IMG/VR virus record: IMGVR_UViG_3300023175_001759
Location: 1-39,032 of that record
Strand: one strand, 5' to 3'
Length of the DNA stretch: 39,032 nucleotides
Origin: a virus
Shown here piece by piece: positions 1-7,247 of the stretch (its first letter is position 1; each line of letters opens with the position of its first letter). The notes below the pieces were generated by a model. The model made no database searches and had not been told where the DNA came from. It was given only the letters and a program-made list of their open reading frames with translations. Position numbers and translations under genes: made by a program.

Positions 1-119
1 GATTCACGTTCTACAACACTGCTGCCTTTGTGCTGTGCTATTTCGCCAATGCTTGCGTATACAGGTGTGCTTAATAATAAAGCACTAATCAGACTGCGTA
101 ATATCAACGTCATGACCAT
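1..119 (-). CDS. secreted protein of unknown function, 3' end outside window
   Basis: This open frame begins inside the end of the curlin-repeat gene and runs off the left edge. The start is ATG at 119 or, six bases on, ATG at 113, with AGGTGATG just upstream. The first 24 or so residues form a clear signal peptide: a basic N-terminus, a hydrophobic core rich in Leu/Ile/Ser, and a cleavage-like VYA-S. The mature part starts SIGEIAQHKGSSVVERE, which faintly recalls the opening of FecR-type domains (glycine, then a short strand, then V.R). That resemblance is a guess. Translational coupling with the curlin-like gene suggests the product is exported with it. Only about 40 codons are visible, so the function stays open. 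Confidence 0.6.
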   Translation of the reverse strand, partial: MVMTLILRSLISALLLSTPVYASIGEIAQHKGSSVVERE

Positions 120-819
120 CACCTGAGAATGTAGCATCTACAGTGTTGTCGTTTACACCACTTTGTTTAATATAGTAGTTGCTGCCGCCGCCGGTGATGT
201 CTAATGTTACGCTGTGTCCTGTCGTACCATCACCATCTTGATCTATCTCAACTAGCACACCGCCTTGTCCTGATGTATATGTCGTTGTAGAATCTGATGA
301 TGTTGCTGTGCTTAGTGTAGCACTGTTATCAATTGTAACATTTACCACAGCACTTGTTCCATCTACGTCTGTTATCAATACGTTTCCATCGCCATCAATT
401 GTGAAATCTACTTGAGCAGCATCAGCATCTGCTGTTTCGCCAATTTGCAGCACAAACTCATTACTGTCACCTGTTGTTGTAATATTCAGTGTTACATTTT
501 CACAGTTAACACCTGAAGTAGCATCACACTTTAAATCCACTGTGTTGCTGTTGCCTGTAAACTGCCATGTACCTGTATAAGTGTTGCCCTTGATCACAGC
601 ATCAATCACGTTGCTATCACCAGTTTGCGTAATACTAAACGTCATATCATCGCCGTCTAGAGTTACATCTGTTGTTGAATCACCAAACTCATTTCCTGAT
701 CCGTCTTGGGTAATATCCAAATCTAGTGTGTCACCAATTTGTGTGATGTAAATCTCGTTTGCGTATGCTGCACTTGCGAGAACCAATGACAGGATTCCCC
801 CGTATAGTATTGCCCTCAT
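85..819 (-). CDS. curlin-repeat secreted protein (CsgA/CsgB-like)
   Basis: A 244-residue exported protein. Residues 1-20 are a signal peptide ending SAAYA-N. The rest is low in Lys/Arg, rich in Asp, Thr, Gly and Asn, and built of imperfect repeats of about 20-25 residues of the form I.Q.GD.N.I, for example IYITQIGDTLDLDITQDGSG, then FSITQTGDSNVIDA, TTTGDSNEF and YYIKQSGVNDNTVDA. This matches the curlin pattern of spaced Gln, Gly and Asn that stacks into a beta-solenoid amyloid. Two Cys residues near 98 and 105 may form a disulfide. The CsgF and CsgG genes lie close by, so the likely role is the amyloid subunit exported through that pore. It has a strong SD (GGAGGTG) and its own late promoter. 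It could instead be a non-amyloid adhesin with the same repeat. Confidence 0.75.
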   Translation of the reverse strand: MRAILYGGILSLVLASAAYANEIYITQIGDTLDLDITQDGSGNEFGDSTTDVTLDGDDMTFSITQTGDSNVIDAVIKGNTYTGTWQFTGNSNTVDLKCDATSGVNCENVTLNITTTGDSNEFVLQIGETADADAAQVDFTIDGDGNVLITDVDGTSAVVNVTIDNSATLSTATSSDSTTTYTSGQGGVLVEIDQDGDGTTGHSVTLDITGGGSNYYIKQSGVNDNTVDATFSGDGHDVDITQSD

Positions 820-833
820 ATTTTTTCACCTCC

Positions 834-843
834 GGCTTTCGCC
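834..843 (-). other. GNRA-type hairpin in the leader of the curlin-like gene
   Basis: On the minus strand the leader contains GGCGAAAGCC, a 3 bp stem capped by a GAAA tetraloop, between the late promoter and the SD (GGAGG). It would lie near the 5' end of the transcript and could protect it or tune ribosome access. It is short, so chance is possible. Confidence 0.35.
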
Positions 844-848
844 ATACG

Positions 849-856
849 TATTTATA
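849..856 (-). promoter_or_regulatory. T4-type late promoter for the curlin-like gene
   Basis: The minus strand reads TATAAATA exactly, 29 bases before the ATG at 819. TATAAATA is the T4 late promoter -10 element, read by phage sigma gp55 with the sliding clamp. It is divergent from a plus-strand copy about 20 bases away. Confidence 0.7.
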
Positions 857-870
857 ACAGATAATTGTTT

Positions 871-878
871 TATAAATA
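871..878 (+). promoter_or_regulatory. T4-type late promoter for the Fis-like gene
   Basis: Exact TATAAATA on the plus strand, 45 bases before the start of the only plus-strand gene. Back-to-back with the 849-856 box, so the curlin-like gene and the regulator would both be late genes. Confidence 0.6.
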
Positions 879-923
879 CAAAGGTATTTAGTGTAAATAT
901 TTTTACAGTAAAGCGAGCATATA

Positions 924-1196
924 ATGAATATAAATACAATTATGAAAACATTAGAAAATGGACAAAAAATACATGAAGAACAACAAGCGTTCTGGGACAC
1001 GTTTGACGAGATATGGCCCACAGAAGAAAGACATGTTGAAGATAGATGCTTACATGAAGAAGTTGATGATTTTATAATAGATAAAATTGCCGCAGCACTA
1101 AAAGAGTGTAATCATAACAGAACTCATACTGCTGATAAACTTGGAATTAAAAGAGAAACACTTTTGGCTAAGATGAAGAAGTATTGTTTGGCTTAA
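924..1196 (+). CDS. Fis-family helix-turn-helix DNA-binding protein
   Basis: A 90-residue protein and the only convincing plus-strand gene. Residues 45-90 match the Fis/NtrC C-terminal HTH domain: a first helix IDKIAAALKECNHNR, then THTADKLGIKRETLLAKMKKY, following the family pattern N.t.AA..LGi.R.tL..Km. The first 45 residues are acidic and unlike E. coli Fis, with no sign of a sigma54 ATPase domain. It probably binds DNA as a dimer and may regulate nearby or host genes. The start at 924 has only a weak SD; ATG at 942 is an alternative. The 3' end overlaps the convergent csgG gene by about 29 bases. Its position beside the curli-like genes suggests, but does not prove, that it controls them. 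Confidence 0.75.
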   Translation: MNINTIMKTLENGQKIHEEQQAFWDTFDEIWPTEERHVEDRCLHEEVDDFIIDKIAAALKECNHNRTHTADKLGIKRETLLAKMKKYCLA

Positions 1197-1971
1197 ACTT
1201 CCACAGGTGTAATGCTTCACCTTGATAAACTAATTCTATTACTGCTGCCTCTATAGCCGCTCTTACTGCATAGTTTGTTGCTTCATTTACAGTATAACCT
1301 GTTTCAATTTCTAGTGCTTCTGTACCTAGATCTAAAAATTTAAAAACATTACCACCTTGTCTAAAACTTGCTATAGATTTTTGTGCAGCGACACTTACTA
1401 GAACACGGCCTGTGCTAACACTTACTAAACGCATAGAAACTGTAACAGTATCAACTCTGTATTCAGTTGCAGTTCCTACACCTAAATACATAGCACCGTT
1501 GCCACCTGTTTCTATATTACTATCATATCCAATAATGCCACCTTCCAATAATATACCTGCAAATTTCATTGCTGCTAATGGAGTAGGATTATCTTTTTCG
1601 TAGTTCTCTCTAGTATTGCGAATTAGTTGACGTTCTTTAATAACATGATCCATACCGCCACGCTCTACAACTTCAAACCAACTGCCATCGCCTGCTTGCA
1701 GAAGTGCATCTATTACCCATGCTTCTGCACCTTGAGTGACAGCACTGCTTAAATTTGCTACATTGTCTGCTGGTTTACGCTGTCCTGTTTTATCGTTAAA
1801 TTCATAAACACCGATTGTCATTTTAGGTCCATTTATAGGTGGCAAGTCATTAAGTTCTTGCACCATTGGATTTTCTTGGACCACAGGACCTTGTTGTAAA
1901 CTTTTCGGCAGGTTACCTTTTGCAGCACACCCTGTCAGGATCAAACTTGCTATTAATACTAAGTACTTCAA
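1168..1971 (-). CDS. csgG: CsgG-like curli secretion channel lipoprotein
   Basis: A 267-residue protein, close to the 277 of E. coli CsgG, the nonameric outer-membrane channel that exports curli subunits. The lipobox LILTGC puts the lipidated Cys at residue 15. Clear family stretches follow: PKMTIGVYEFNDKTGQRKP, AVTQGAEAWVIDAL, FEVVERGGMDHVIKERQLIR, then ILLEGGIIGYDSNIETGGNG, RVDTVTVSMRLVSVSTGRVL and GYTVNEATNYAVRAAIEAAV. The barrel hairpins and periplasmic vestibule therefore look intact. In the eyelet loop, where E. coli CsgG has a Tyr and an Asn-Phe pair that set the pore width, this protein reads KPADNVANLSSAV, so the Phe is Leu and the Tyr is not kept. It overlaps csgF by 4 bases (coupled translation). 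Confidence 0.93.
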   Translation of the reverse strand: MKYLVLIASLILTGCAAKGNLPKSLQQGPVVQENPMVQELNDLPPINGPKMTIGVYEFNDKTGQRKPADNVANLSSAVTQGAEAWVIDALLQAGDGSWFEVVERGGMDHVIKERQLIRNTRENYEKDNPTPLAAMKFAGILLEGGIIGYDSNIETGGNGAMYLGVGTATEYRVDTVTVSMRLVSVSTGRVLVSVAAQKSIASFRQGGNVFKFLDLGTEALEIETGYTVNEATNYAVRAAIEAAVIELVYQGEALHLWKFKPNNTSSS

Positions 1972-2444
1972 AAATTGAATTCTCCCGGGCCCGGTATTGT
2001 GATTTCTGTATAACCGTCAGGGCCATCTACAATAAGCGTAATACTTCCTGTTGTTTCGTCCTTTGTCCACGTAATTTCAGCACCTTCTACTTCTGTGGTA
2101 CCTGAATTAGCACACGCTGGTTGATCTTCATCTCCACATGCTGCAAACATATTATCTACAAGTTGTTTAGAAAGTGTGGCATATATACGTGATTCTAAGT
2201 TACGAATAAACTTATTAAGGACTGTGTTTTCAAGTTCACGCTCAATACGTTCCGCTTCTCGTTTTGCTTCGTCTTCTATGTCTTTTTTTCTATTGAAAGT
2301 AAGTTGTTCAAGGCTCAACATGTGAGAACTATAACCTTGTCCGCTGAACGCTGGTGATTTAAAACTATGTACTAAATCTGCACCTGTAATACCAGGCTTA
2401 GTTAAAAAAAATAAAGATATTATTATTAGTAGAAAGTAACGCAT
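1968..2444 (-). CDS. csgF: CsgF-like curli assembly factor
   Basis: A 158-residue exported protein. The signal peptide covers about residues 1-21. The mature start ADLVHSFKSPAFSGQG matches the N-terminus of CsgF (F...NP.FGG), the segment that plugs into the CsgG channel and forms its second constriction. After it comes a charged helix (residues 50-75, rich in Glu/Lys/Arg), then NKFIRNLESRIYATLSKQLVDNMF, and a C-terminal beta region ending in Phe, as in the family. E. coli CsgF is 138 residues. Its role is to hold the curlin nucleator at the cell surface. It overlaps csgG by 4 bases. No csgE or second curlin gene is visible in this window, though they could lie to the left. Confidence 0.88.
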   Translation of the reverse strand: MRYFLLIIISLFFLTKPGITGADLVHSFKSPAFSGQGYSSHMLSLEQLTFNRKKDIEDEAKREAERIERELENTVLNKFIRNLESRIYATLSKQLVDNMFAACGDEDQPACANSGTTEVEGAEITWTKDETTGSITLIVDGPDGYTEITIPGPGEFNF

Positions 2445-2455
2445 AACATTACTAT

Positions 2456-3427
2456 TTAGCCTGTGCTGACTTGTATTCCTAAATCACGCATCTGTCTACT
2501 CTTAGGATTGTAAACTACACCTTTTGAAGTTTGTTTGACAAAATCATGTAACTGTTCGCCACTTATAATGTACTGATATTGCGAAACACCTATAATTAGA
2601 ATGCCATCATGCCCTGCTGCTGCTTTATAATCATCAAACATTGCTTGGTTCCATGCCATTCTAAATTTATCAGTTCCAAATGTACTTTCTATTTCACTAC
2701 GTTTGCCGTTAAACCATGCTTGGTTTACTGCTTGTGCAAATTCTGCTGTAGGGAAATCTTCAGGCAGGGGCTGGCTTGCTGCAACTACACTAACTGATTT
2801 ACCTTCGTATGGTGTACCTGCTAGTGCTTGAGCCATAGGCGTAATATCTAGTTTATGTCTATCATTATAGATACGTCCGCCTCCGGATGTAAGACTTTTG
2901 CCGCCGCCTTTAATTTCAATTTTCTTGTTATCGATAATAAGATCGCCGCCTTCGTTTTCGCCTACATAGCGGACGTTTTGACTCATTATAGCAAGAGCAG
3001 CTTCTGCTGGACCTGCATCACTCTTAGAGAAATTTTGTCTTGTAAGGTTAACGAAAAGTTTTTCAGGAATTCCGTCTGCAATTGCATCTAGTAAAGGTGC
3101 AGGTCCTTTCATACCGGTCGCTGGAATAAGTGCATTAATATTAATAAACTCTTCTCCATCGTTCCATCTTTCAACAAAATCTTTTACTTCATTAGTTGTA
3201 CCTAGATCGGGAATAGTTTTTACAAGATATGCAATTTCTTCTGCACCGATATCAGGATCTTCATGTGCTTTAATATAGTTTTCGATACGTGAGCCAATTT
3301 GTGGTCCCACAATCAACTTGTAAGTTTTGTCAAATAAAGGATCGTCTGCACGTTTTTTTGATAATGCTCTTATAACTCTATCTTTTTTCTGCTGGTCTGT
3401 GACTTCTTTTATTTCTCTATAGCGCAT
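2456..3427 (-). CDS. putative PD-(D/E)XK nuclease-like phage protein
   Basis: A 323-residue protein I do not recognise by name. The centre carries a nuclease-like signature: GPAEAALAIMSQ (Glu142), then GGDLIIDNKKIEIKGGG with Asp162, Glu171 and Lys173. This is the D-x(n)-E-x-K arrangement of the restriction-endonuclease fold, in a strand-turn-strand context. The N-terminal 100 residues are helical and charged and may bind DNA. It has a good SD (CAGGAG), and a GATAAATA late box lies upstream. It would be expressed late, so packaging, host DNA breakdown or exclusion are possible roles. Non-enzymatic use of the fold cannot be excluded. Confidence 0.6.
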   Translation of the reverse strand: MRYREIKEVTDQQKKDRVIRALSKKRADDPLFDKTYKLIVGPQIGSRIENYIKAHEDPDIGAEEIAYLVKTIPDLGTTNEVKDFVERWNDGEEFININALIPATGMKGPAPLLDAIADGIPEKLFVNLTRQNFSKSDAGPAEAALAIMSQNVRYVGENEGGDLIIDNKKIEIKGGGKSLTSGGGRIYNDRHKLDITPMAQALAGTPYEGKSVSVVAASQPLPEDFPTAEFAQAVNQAWFNGKRSEIESTFGTDKFRMAWNQAMFDDYKAAAGHDGILIIGVSQYQYIISGEQLHDFVKQTSKGVVYNPKSRQMRDLGIQVSTG

Positions 3428-3446
3428 AATAAAACTCCTGATACAA

Positions 3447-3454
3447 TATTTATC
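3447..3454 (-). promoter_or_regulatory. late promoter variant GATAAATA
   Basis: The minus strand reads GATAAATA 20 bases before the ATG of the nuclease-like gene. It differs from the T4 late consensus only in the first base and sits at the stop of the bilin reductase gene. Confidence 0.45.
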
Positions 3455-4136
3455 TCACATCAGGAAACAACATGTCTTTGCAAAACTTGTCAACGTCTTC
3501 TTCAGGTAAGCCAAGTGATTTCATTACAGCAGGAGTGTGTGGATTTTTACGCTGATTTTCGCAGTAATGATTTTGAGATGCTAGTACTAAATCTCTGTTT
3601 CCGTTTCCTGTAAAATCTCCAATTTCCATCATGTATGCTTCAAGGTTGCTCAATGCCTTTTTAATAATAGCATCTGCTTCTTCTTCTGTCTTAACGTTAC
3701 CTGCTGCTAACATTTTATCTGTAAAAATAGCCTGAGCCCATTCTGGTAGTTCTCTTTGTTTGCTAGGTATAATATCTTCAACACTCATATAATAACCTTC
3801 AATCATAGGATGATTAGGATCACTACTTGGCGAAAAATCATGGAACGCTCCTGTCATTTTAGTCTTACCTGCAATGACATCAAAGCCATAAATCGGTCCA
3901 TCATTGTTTAACACAGGAAACACACATACATGCATCATCCAAAGTCCTTTTGACTCTCTTGCATCTACAACATCAATGTGCGCACGACGAACAGCATCAT
4001 TAGCCCATACACGATTAATCCAACCATCTCTGTTGAAATATTCTAATCCATCTTCTTGTATTTCTTTTGCATTGCTGTCAAATATTTCAATAATCCTATT
4101 TTGACAGTCAATTAACTTTTCCCAAATCATGCTCAT
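3450..4136 (-). CDS. pcyX: ferredoxin-dependent bilin reductase, PcyX-like
   Basis: A 228-residue member of the HY2/PcyA family, which reduces biliverdin IXa with electrons from ferredoxin. The core is plain: AHIDVVDARESKGLWMMHVC, FPVLNNDGPIYGFDVIAG, then GAFHDFSPSS. By position, His69 and Asp86 match His88 and Asp105 of Synechocystis PcyA. PcyA's Glu76, needed for exovinyl reduction, is Asp here (Asp55). As I recall the literature, that change together with linkage to heme oxygenase marks PcyX, a viral enzyme that makes phycoerythrobilin in one four-electron step. At 228 residues it is slightly shorter than cyanobacterial PcyA. It starts in a 4-base overlap with the heme oxygenase gene, so the two are translationally coupled. 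PebS is the alternative call. Confidence 0.85.
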   Translation of the reverse strand: MSMIWEKLIDCQNRIIEIFDSNAKEIQEDGLEYFNRDGWINRVWANDAVRRAHIDVVDARESKGLWMMHVCVFPVLNNDGPIYGFDVIAGKTKMTGAFHDFSPSSDPNHPMIEGYYMSVEDIIPSKQRELPEWAQAIFTDKMLAAGNVKTEEEADAIIKKALSNLEAYMMEIGDFTGNGNRDLVLASQNHYCENQRKNPHTPAVMKSLGLPEEDVDKFCKDMLFPDVR

Positions 4137-4669
4137 TGATCTAACTCCTCAAATAGTTGCATAGCAAATTCAAAGCATCTATTTGCTTCGTCTGCCATTC
4201 CGTCGTGTAAACGTTCTCTTACTGTTTCTTTTAATTTTTCTACATTTGCAAACTGGTACATGTATCCAGATCCAGGATTGCGTTTTTTAATCATTTGTCC
4301 GCCATACATATCTCCAAAATGTCTTACATACAAATGTGCTAGAACTTCATCTTGTTCTGTCATACTCATAACATATTGAGTGTAGTCAGCAATTACAGGA
4401 CATAATAAACTAGCATCTCTTTGGATATCATATTCTTCTTCTAGTTCTTCCATGTCTGCTCTAATGTTTGCTGCTCGTGCGATGCCTTCTATGCCTTCAA
4501 GTACATTAAGTTCTTTTGCTTTTGTTTCTAAAACAGAGTATAAACAAAATTGATTGTAAATGTACTTGTGATACTCGTGTGGTTCCATGCCTTTTAGCAA
4601 TTTACGAGCATGTTCTGTGCGTTCTGCTTTTTGGTGATTTTCCCAAGTAAGTTCTTTAAGTTTGGACAA
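4133..4669 (-). CDS. hemO: biliverdin-forming heme oxygenase
   Basis: A 178-residue heme oxygenase that opens heme to biliverdin IXa, CO and Fe2+. The proximal heme ligand is His12 in LTWENHQKAERTEH. The distal helix reads HLYVRHFGDMYGGQMIKK, with the flexible Gly pair (G119, G123-G124) and Asp120 that orders the water network. Length is slightly below the roughly 200-240 of cyanobacterial Ho1. It lies immediately before the PcyX-like reductase and supplies its substrate. Its start overlaps the preceding gene by 14 bases. Iron release from heme could be a second benefit. No heme uptake gene is visible here. Confidence 0.92.
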   Translation of the reverse strand: MSKLKELTWENHQKAERTEHARKLLKGMEPHEYHKYIYNQFCLYSVLETKAKELNVLEGIEGIARAANIRADMEELEEEYDIQRDASLLCPVIADYTQYVMSMTEQDEVLAHLYVRHFGDMYGGQMIKKRNPGSGYMYQFANVEKLKETVRERLHDGMADEANRCFEFAMQLFEELDQ

Positions 4670-5600
4670 AGTGCTTTGCTTTCGTTATTGTATTTTTGAC
4701 CCAGTCAATATGTTGTATTTCTTCTGGAATGTAAGTGTAATTATCTACTAATGATTTTACAATTTCTCTATTGTGAATTATTTTTTCTTTAGATTCATTG
4801 TAAATTACATTTTGCTCCATATCTACCACTGTAGACATTTGTTCTACATACATCTTACATCTTGTCTCTAAATCATCTATAGTATCAAAACTATAATCTA
4901 TATATTCGTCATATAACTCAAAGCCTAAATTTTTTATGTAATTTGTATTATATCCTACACAGCCTAGTGTAACAGGAATTTTAAATTGATATGTACCTCT
5001 ATAGAATTTTTCTGTTACAAAAGGTATAAAATGACTGCTCTCGGTCACAAAGTCCCAGAAAGAATTTTTATAGGCTTTAGGCAATACTGAATGATCCAAA
5101 TGATGACTCATCATATCTCTATTGATAGGTAAACCTGTATGATATTTCCAGTCATAGTTAGCATTTTGAGGCAAGATAAAACTCAATGATACACCAGGCA
5201 TTTGATGTAGTCCATTCTTTACTATTTCTTCAATCGAAATGCATCTATGTAAATGGGGTTGACAATTTAAACAAATAATTTTGTTTGAAAACTTTTTTGG
5301 CATTTTAATACGTTTTGTGCTGCCATCTAAGAATTGAGATGCGCACCAAAATGTAGGCCAATATAATAAATTTACGTTATCTTTTAATCCTAATTTTTTT
5401 ACTCGTTTTGCAACAGTCTCAGATTCAAAACAGCCTAGCACCCAATTAATTTTTACATCATATTGTTTTATTGTTTCTATAAACTTTTTGGGAGCCCACG
5501 GCTCCCATTCTTGTGGCCAAAGTAATGTAATTTCTTTTAAGTTGTTCTTTCGGATGGATTTTACAATAGTTTTAAATTCATTTTCCATATAGAAAATCAT
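4656..5600 (-). CDS. glycosyltransferase-like protein of unknown specificity
   Basis: A 314-residue soluble protein. The C-terminal half has FIPFVTEKFYRGTYQFKIPV, then GFELYDEYIDYSFDTIDD, an arrangement seen in exostosin-like glycosyltransferases (TEK, a Pro turn, then GF..F..Y.D). The same pattern occurs in the gene at 29154-30119, so the two are probable distant paralogues in this genome. The N-terminal half contains LLWPQEWEPWAPKKFIE and INWVLGCFESETVAKRV, consistent with an alpha/beta fold. It has a 4-base overlap with clpS and leads into heme oxygenase. It might modify phage or host glycans. I cannot name the donor or acceptor. Confidence 0.5.
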   Translation of the reverse strand: MIFYMENEFKTIVKSIRKNNLKEITLLWPQEWEPWAPKKFIETIKQYDVKINWVLGCFESETVAKRVKKLGLKDNVNLLYWPTFWCASQFLDGSTKRIKMPKKFSNKIICLNCQPHLHRCISIEEIVKNGLHQMPGVSLSFILPQNANYDWKYHTGLPINRDMMSHHLDHSVLPKAYKNSFWDFVTESSHFIPFVTEKFYRGTYQFKIPVTLGCVGYNTNYIKNLGFELYDEYIDYSFDTIDDLETRCKMYVEQMSTVVDMEQNVIYNESKEKIIHNREIVKSLVDNYTYIPEEIQHIDWVKNTITKAKHFVQT

Positions 5601-5914
5601 GAATCTAGTTCTTCTACCCTTACTCTTAAAGGAAAGCCATTTTCTCTAGAAACACCTGTCGCTTCCAATGCTTTTTGTTCTGCAATCTCAAAACTATAAA
5701 TTCCTACAATGCCCGATCCTTCTTCATGTATTTGCAGTGTAATATTGTGTGCTTGATCTTCTGAATGTTTAAAAACTTCAACAAGCAAACTTACAACAAA
5801 GTCCATAGGAGTCTGGTCATCATTTAGAAATACAACTTTGTATTGACCAGGTTCTTTATATTCGATTTTGATTTTTTCATCAATTTTGATATCTTCTAAA
5901 ATATTAGTCATCAT
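5597..5914 (-). CDS. clpS: ClpS adaptor for the Clp protease
   Basis: A 105-residue ClpS-family protein, the usual length. The core YKVVFLNDDQTPMDFVVSLL holds the NDD.TPM.FV motif that forms the N-degron pocket, followed by EDQAHNITLQIHEEGSGIVG and a final strand NGFPLRVRVEEL. The roughly 22-residue N-terminal extension is the part that enters the Clp ATPase. ClpS delivers N-degron proteins to ClpAP and blocks ClpAP from taking ssrA-tagged ones. A phage copy could redirect host proteolysis. It has a strong SD (AGGAGG), lies downstream of hsp20 by 38 bases and overlaps the next gene by 4. Confidence 0.93.
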   Translation of the reverse strand: MMTNILEDIKIDEKIKIEYKEPGQYKVVFLNDDQTPMDFVVSLLVEVFKHSEDQAHNITLQIHEEGSGIVGIYSFEIAEQKALEATGVSRENGFPLRVRVEELDS

Positions 5915-5952
5915 ACCTCCTAAAATGGGGGGATGTTACTCCCCCCAAACCC

Positions 5953-6399
5953 TTAGCCTTCAATAGTTCCAACTTCACGGATACTAATTTTCTTTGGTTT
6001 TTGTGCTTCTGGTACTTCACGTACTAGATGAATATTTAACATTCCTAGTTCTAAAGTAGCATTAGCAACTTCTACATGCTCTGCAAGTGTAAACTGTCTG
6101 CGGAAGTTACGCCCGCCAATTCCTTTATGAAGATAGTTTACTTCCTCATCACCTTTTGGAGCAGTACCTTCTACAGTCATTACATTCTTTTCTACTGTAA
6201 TGTCTAAGTTGTCCATACCAAATCCTGCGACTGCAATACTAATCATATATTCGTCTTCGTTGATTTGTGCAATGTTGTAAGGTGGATACCCGTTTGATTT
6301 GCTGTTTGCAAAATCTCGTGTCATTTCATTAAAGATTCTATCAAATCCAATAGTTGCACGATGTAGATGGGGTAAGTCTAGTGTTGTTAATCTTGTCAT
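5953..6399 (-). CDS. small heat-shock protein Hsp20
   Basis: A 148-residue alpha-crystallin chaperone of the IbpA type. The N-terminus contains GFDRIFNEM; the crystallin domain runs from about residue 35 (YPPYNIAQINEDEYMISIAV) through NVMTVEGTAP and GIGGRNFRRQFTL to LELGMLNIHL; and the C-terminal anchor KKISIREV provides the I-x-I motif. It holds unfolding proteins in an oligomer. Small Hsp20s are common in T4-like marine phages and may help virion assembly. Its leader carries both a sigma70-like and a T4-late promoter, so expression through most of infection is likely. SD AAGGAG. Confidence 0.95.
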   Translation of the reverse strand: MTRLTTLDLPHLHRATIGFDRIFNEMTRDFANSKSNGYPPYNIAQINEDEYMISIAVAGFGMDNLDITVEKNVMTVEGTAPKGDEEVNYLHKGIGGRNFRRQFTLAEHVEVANATLELGMLNIHLVREVPEAQKPKKISIREVGTIEG

Positions 6400-6430
6400 T
6401 TCATTTCTCCTTATTAAGCAAGATATGTTA

Positions 6431-6450
6431 TGTGCCCTTTTCGGCGCACA
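6431..6450 (-). other. leader hairpin upstream of hsp20
   Basis: TGTGC and GCACA pair across a short inner CC/GG stem with one bulged base. The hairpin begins just below the TATAAATA box, so it would sit at the 5' end of the mRNA. Possible transcript stabiliser. Confidence 0.4.
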
Positions 6451-6453
6451 TTT

Positions 6454-6484
6454 TATTTATACATTATTTATAAATTTTTGTCAA
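6454..6484 (-). promoter_or_regulatory. overlapping early (sigma70) and late (T4-type) promoter of hsp20
   Basis: The minus strand has TTGACA (6479-6484), a 17-base spacer, then TATAAATA (6454-6461). The first six bases of that box serve as a good -10 (TATAAA) and the whole box is the exact T4 late element. A second exact TATAAATA lies at 6465-6472 within the spacer. Confidence 0.7.
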
Positions 6485-6494
6485 GTCCTATCTA

Positions 6495-7247
6495 TCATTT
6501 AATATAATGTAAAGGAACGTTTTTTTCCTTTGTGCTTTTAGGACCAAACTTAAAAACTTTTCTGTCTTTTAATATTCTTCTATCTGTAGATGCATAATCT
6601 AATACTGTATTTTCTCTTAGATTTTTTTCTTTTTTAGTAGCAACAAGATATTCTAAATCTGTAGTTTCATACCATTCTAATGAAGTATCTGGATATCCTA
6701 TACCAACTGCCAGTGAAGGACAAAAGTCTATGCCTTTAGATAACTGTAGGACATCTTTCCAGTCTTGTTCTTCTTTATCATTATAGTAAAGATTTTGGCA
6801 AAAACCTGTCTTCAATCCTAACATGTTGGCTGCAAGCACCAATTGTCCTGAACTGATACCAATACTTCGTTCTGCTGCTAGATCCATCCTGTCTTCAAAA
6901 CCAATACTGACTACATTTGACGTAACATTGCCATGGGAGTCGCCGTGTATATCAGTTTGTGTCGTATATCCATAAATGAAAAGAGCCGGTGCTCCCATTT
7001 GAGTATTACGCATAGCACTATTATAGTCATATGCATGAAATCCCCAAACAAAATCGTCGTAAATATCTTTTAAAATATCTTTATTAGTTACGACTGCTAA
7101 TGCAAAATGAACTTCATTTTGTTTAGAAGGTGCATTTATTGCTATTTCTATTAATCCATTAATTGTTTCTTCGTCAATATTTTGAGATGTCCAATTACGC
7201 TGGCACCTCCTACTTACATGCATTGCTTCTATTAACTTTTTTATCAT
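6495..7247 (-). CDS. nitroreductase-family flavoprotein
   Basis: A 250-residue protein of the FMN-dependent nitroreductase fold. Typical pieces are the N-terminal [19 protein letters not shown] (the arginine-rich phosphate-binding start), [18 protein letters not shown], a [20 protein letters not shown] helix that packs on FMN, and the closing [17 protein letters not shown]. The substrate cannot be read from sequence; quinones, flavins or nitro compounds are typical. It overlaps GMP reductase by 4 bases and is the last gene before the hsp20 promoter. A second nitroreductase-fold protein lies between nrdB and nrdA. Confidence 0.8.
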   Translation of the reverse strand: MIKKLIEAMHVSRRCQRNWTSQNIDEETINGLIEIAINAPSKQNEVHFALAVVTNKDILKDIYDDFVWGFHAYDYNSAMRNTQMGAPALFIYGYTTQTDIHGDSHGNVTSNVVSIGFEDRMDLAAERSIGISSGQLVLAANMLGLKTGFCQNLYYNDKEEQDWKDVLQLSKGIDFCPSLAVGIGYPDTSLEWYETTDLEYLVATKKEKNLRENTVLDYASTDRRILKDRKVFKFGPKSTKEKNVPLHYIK

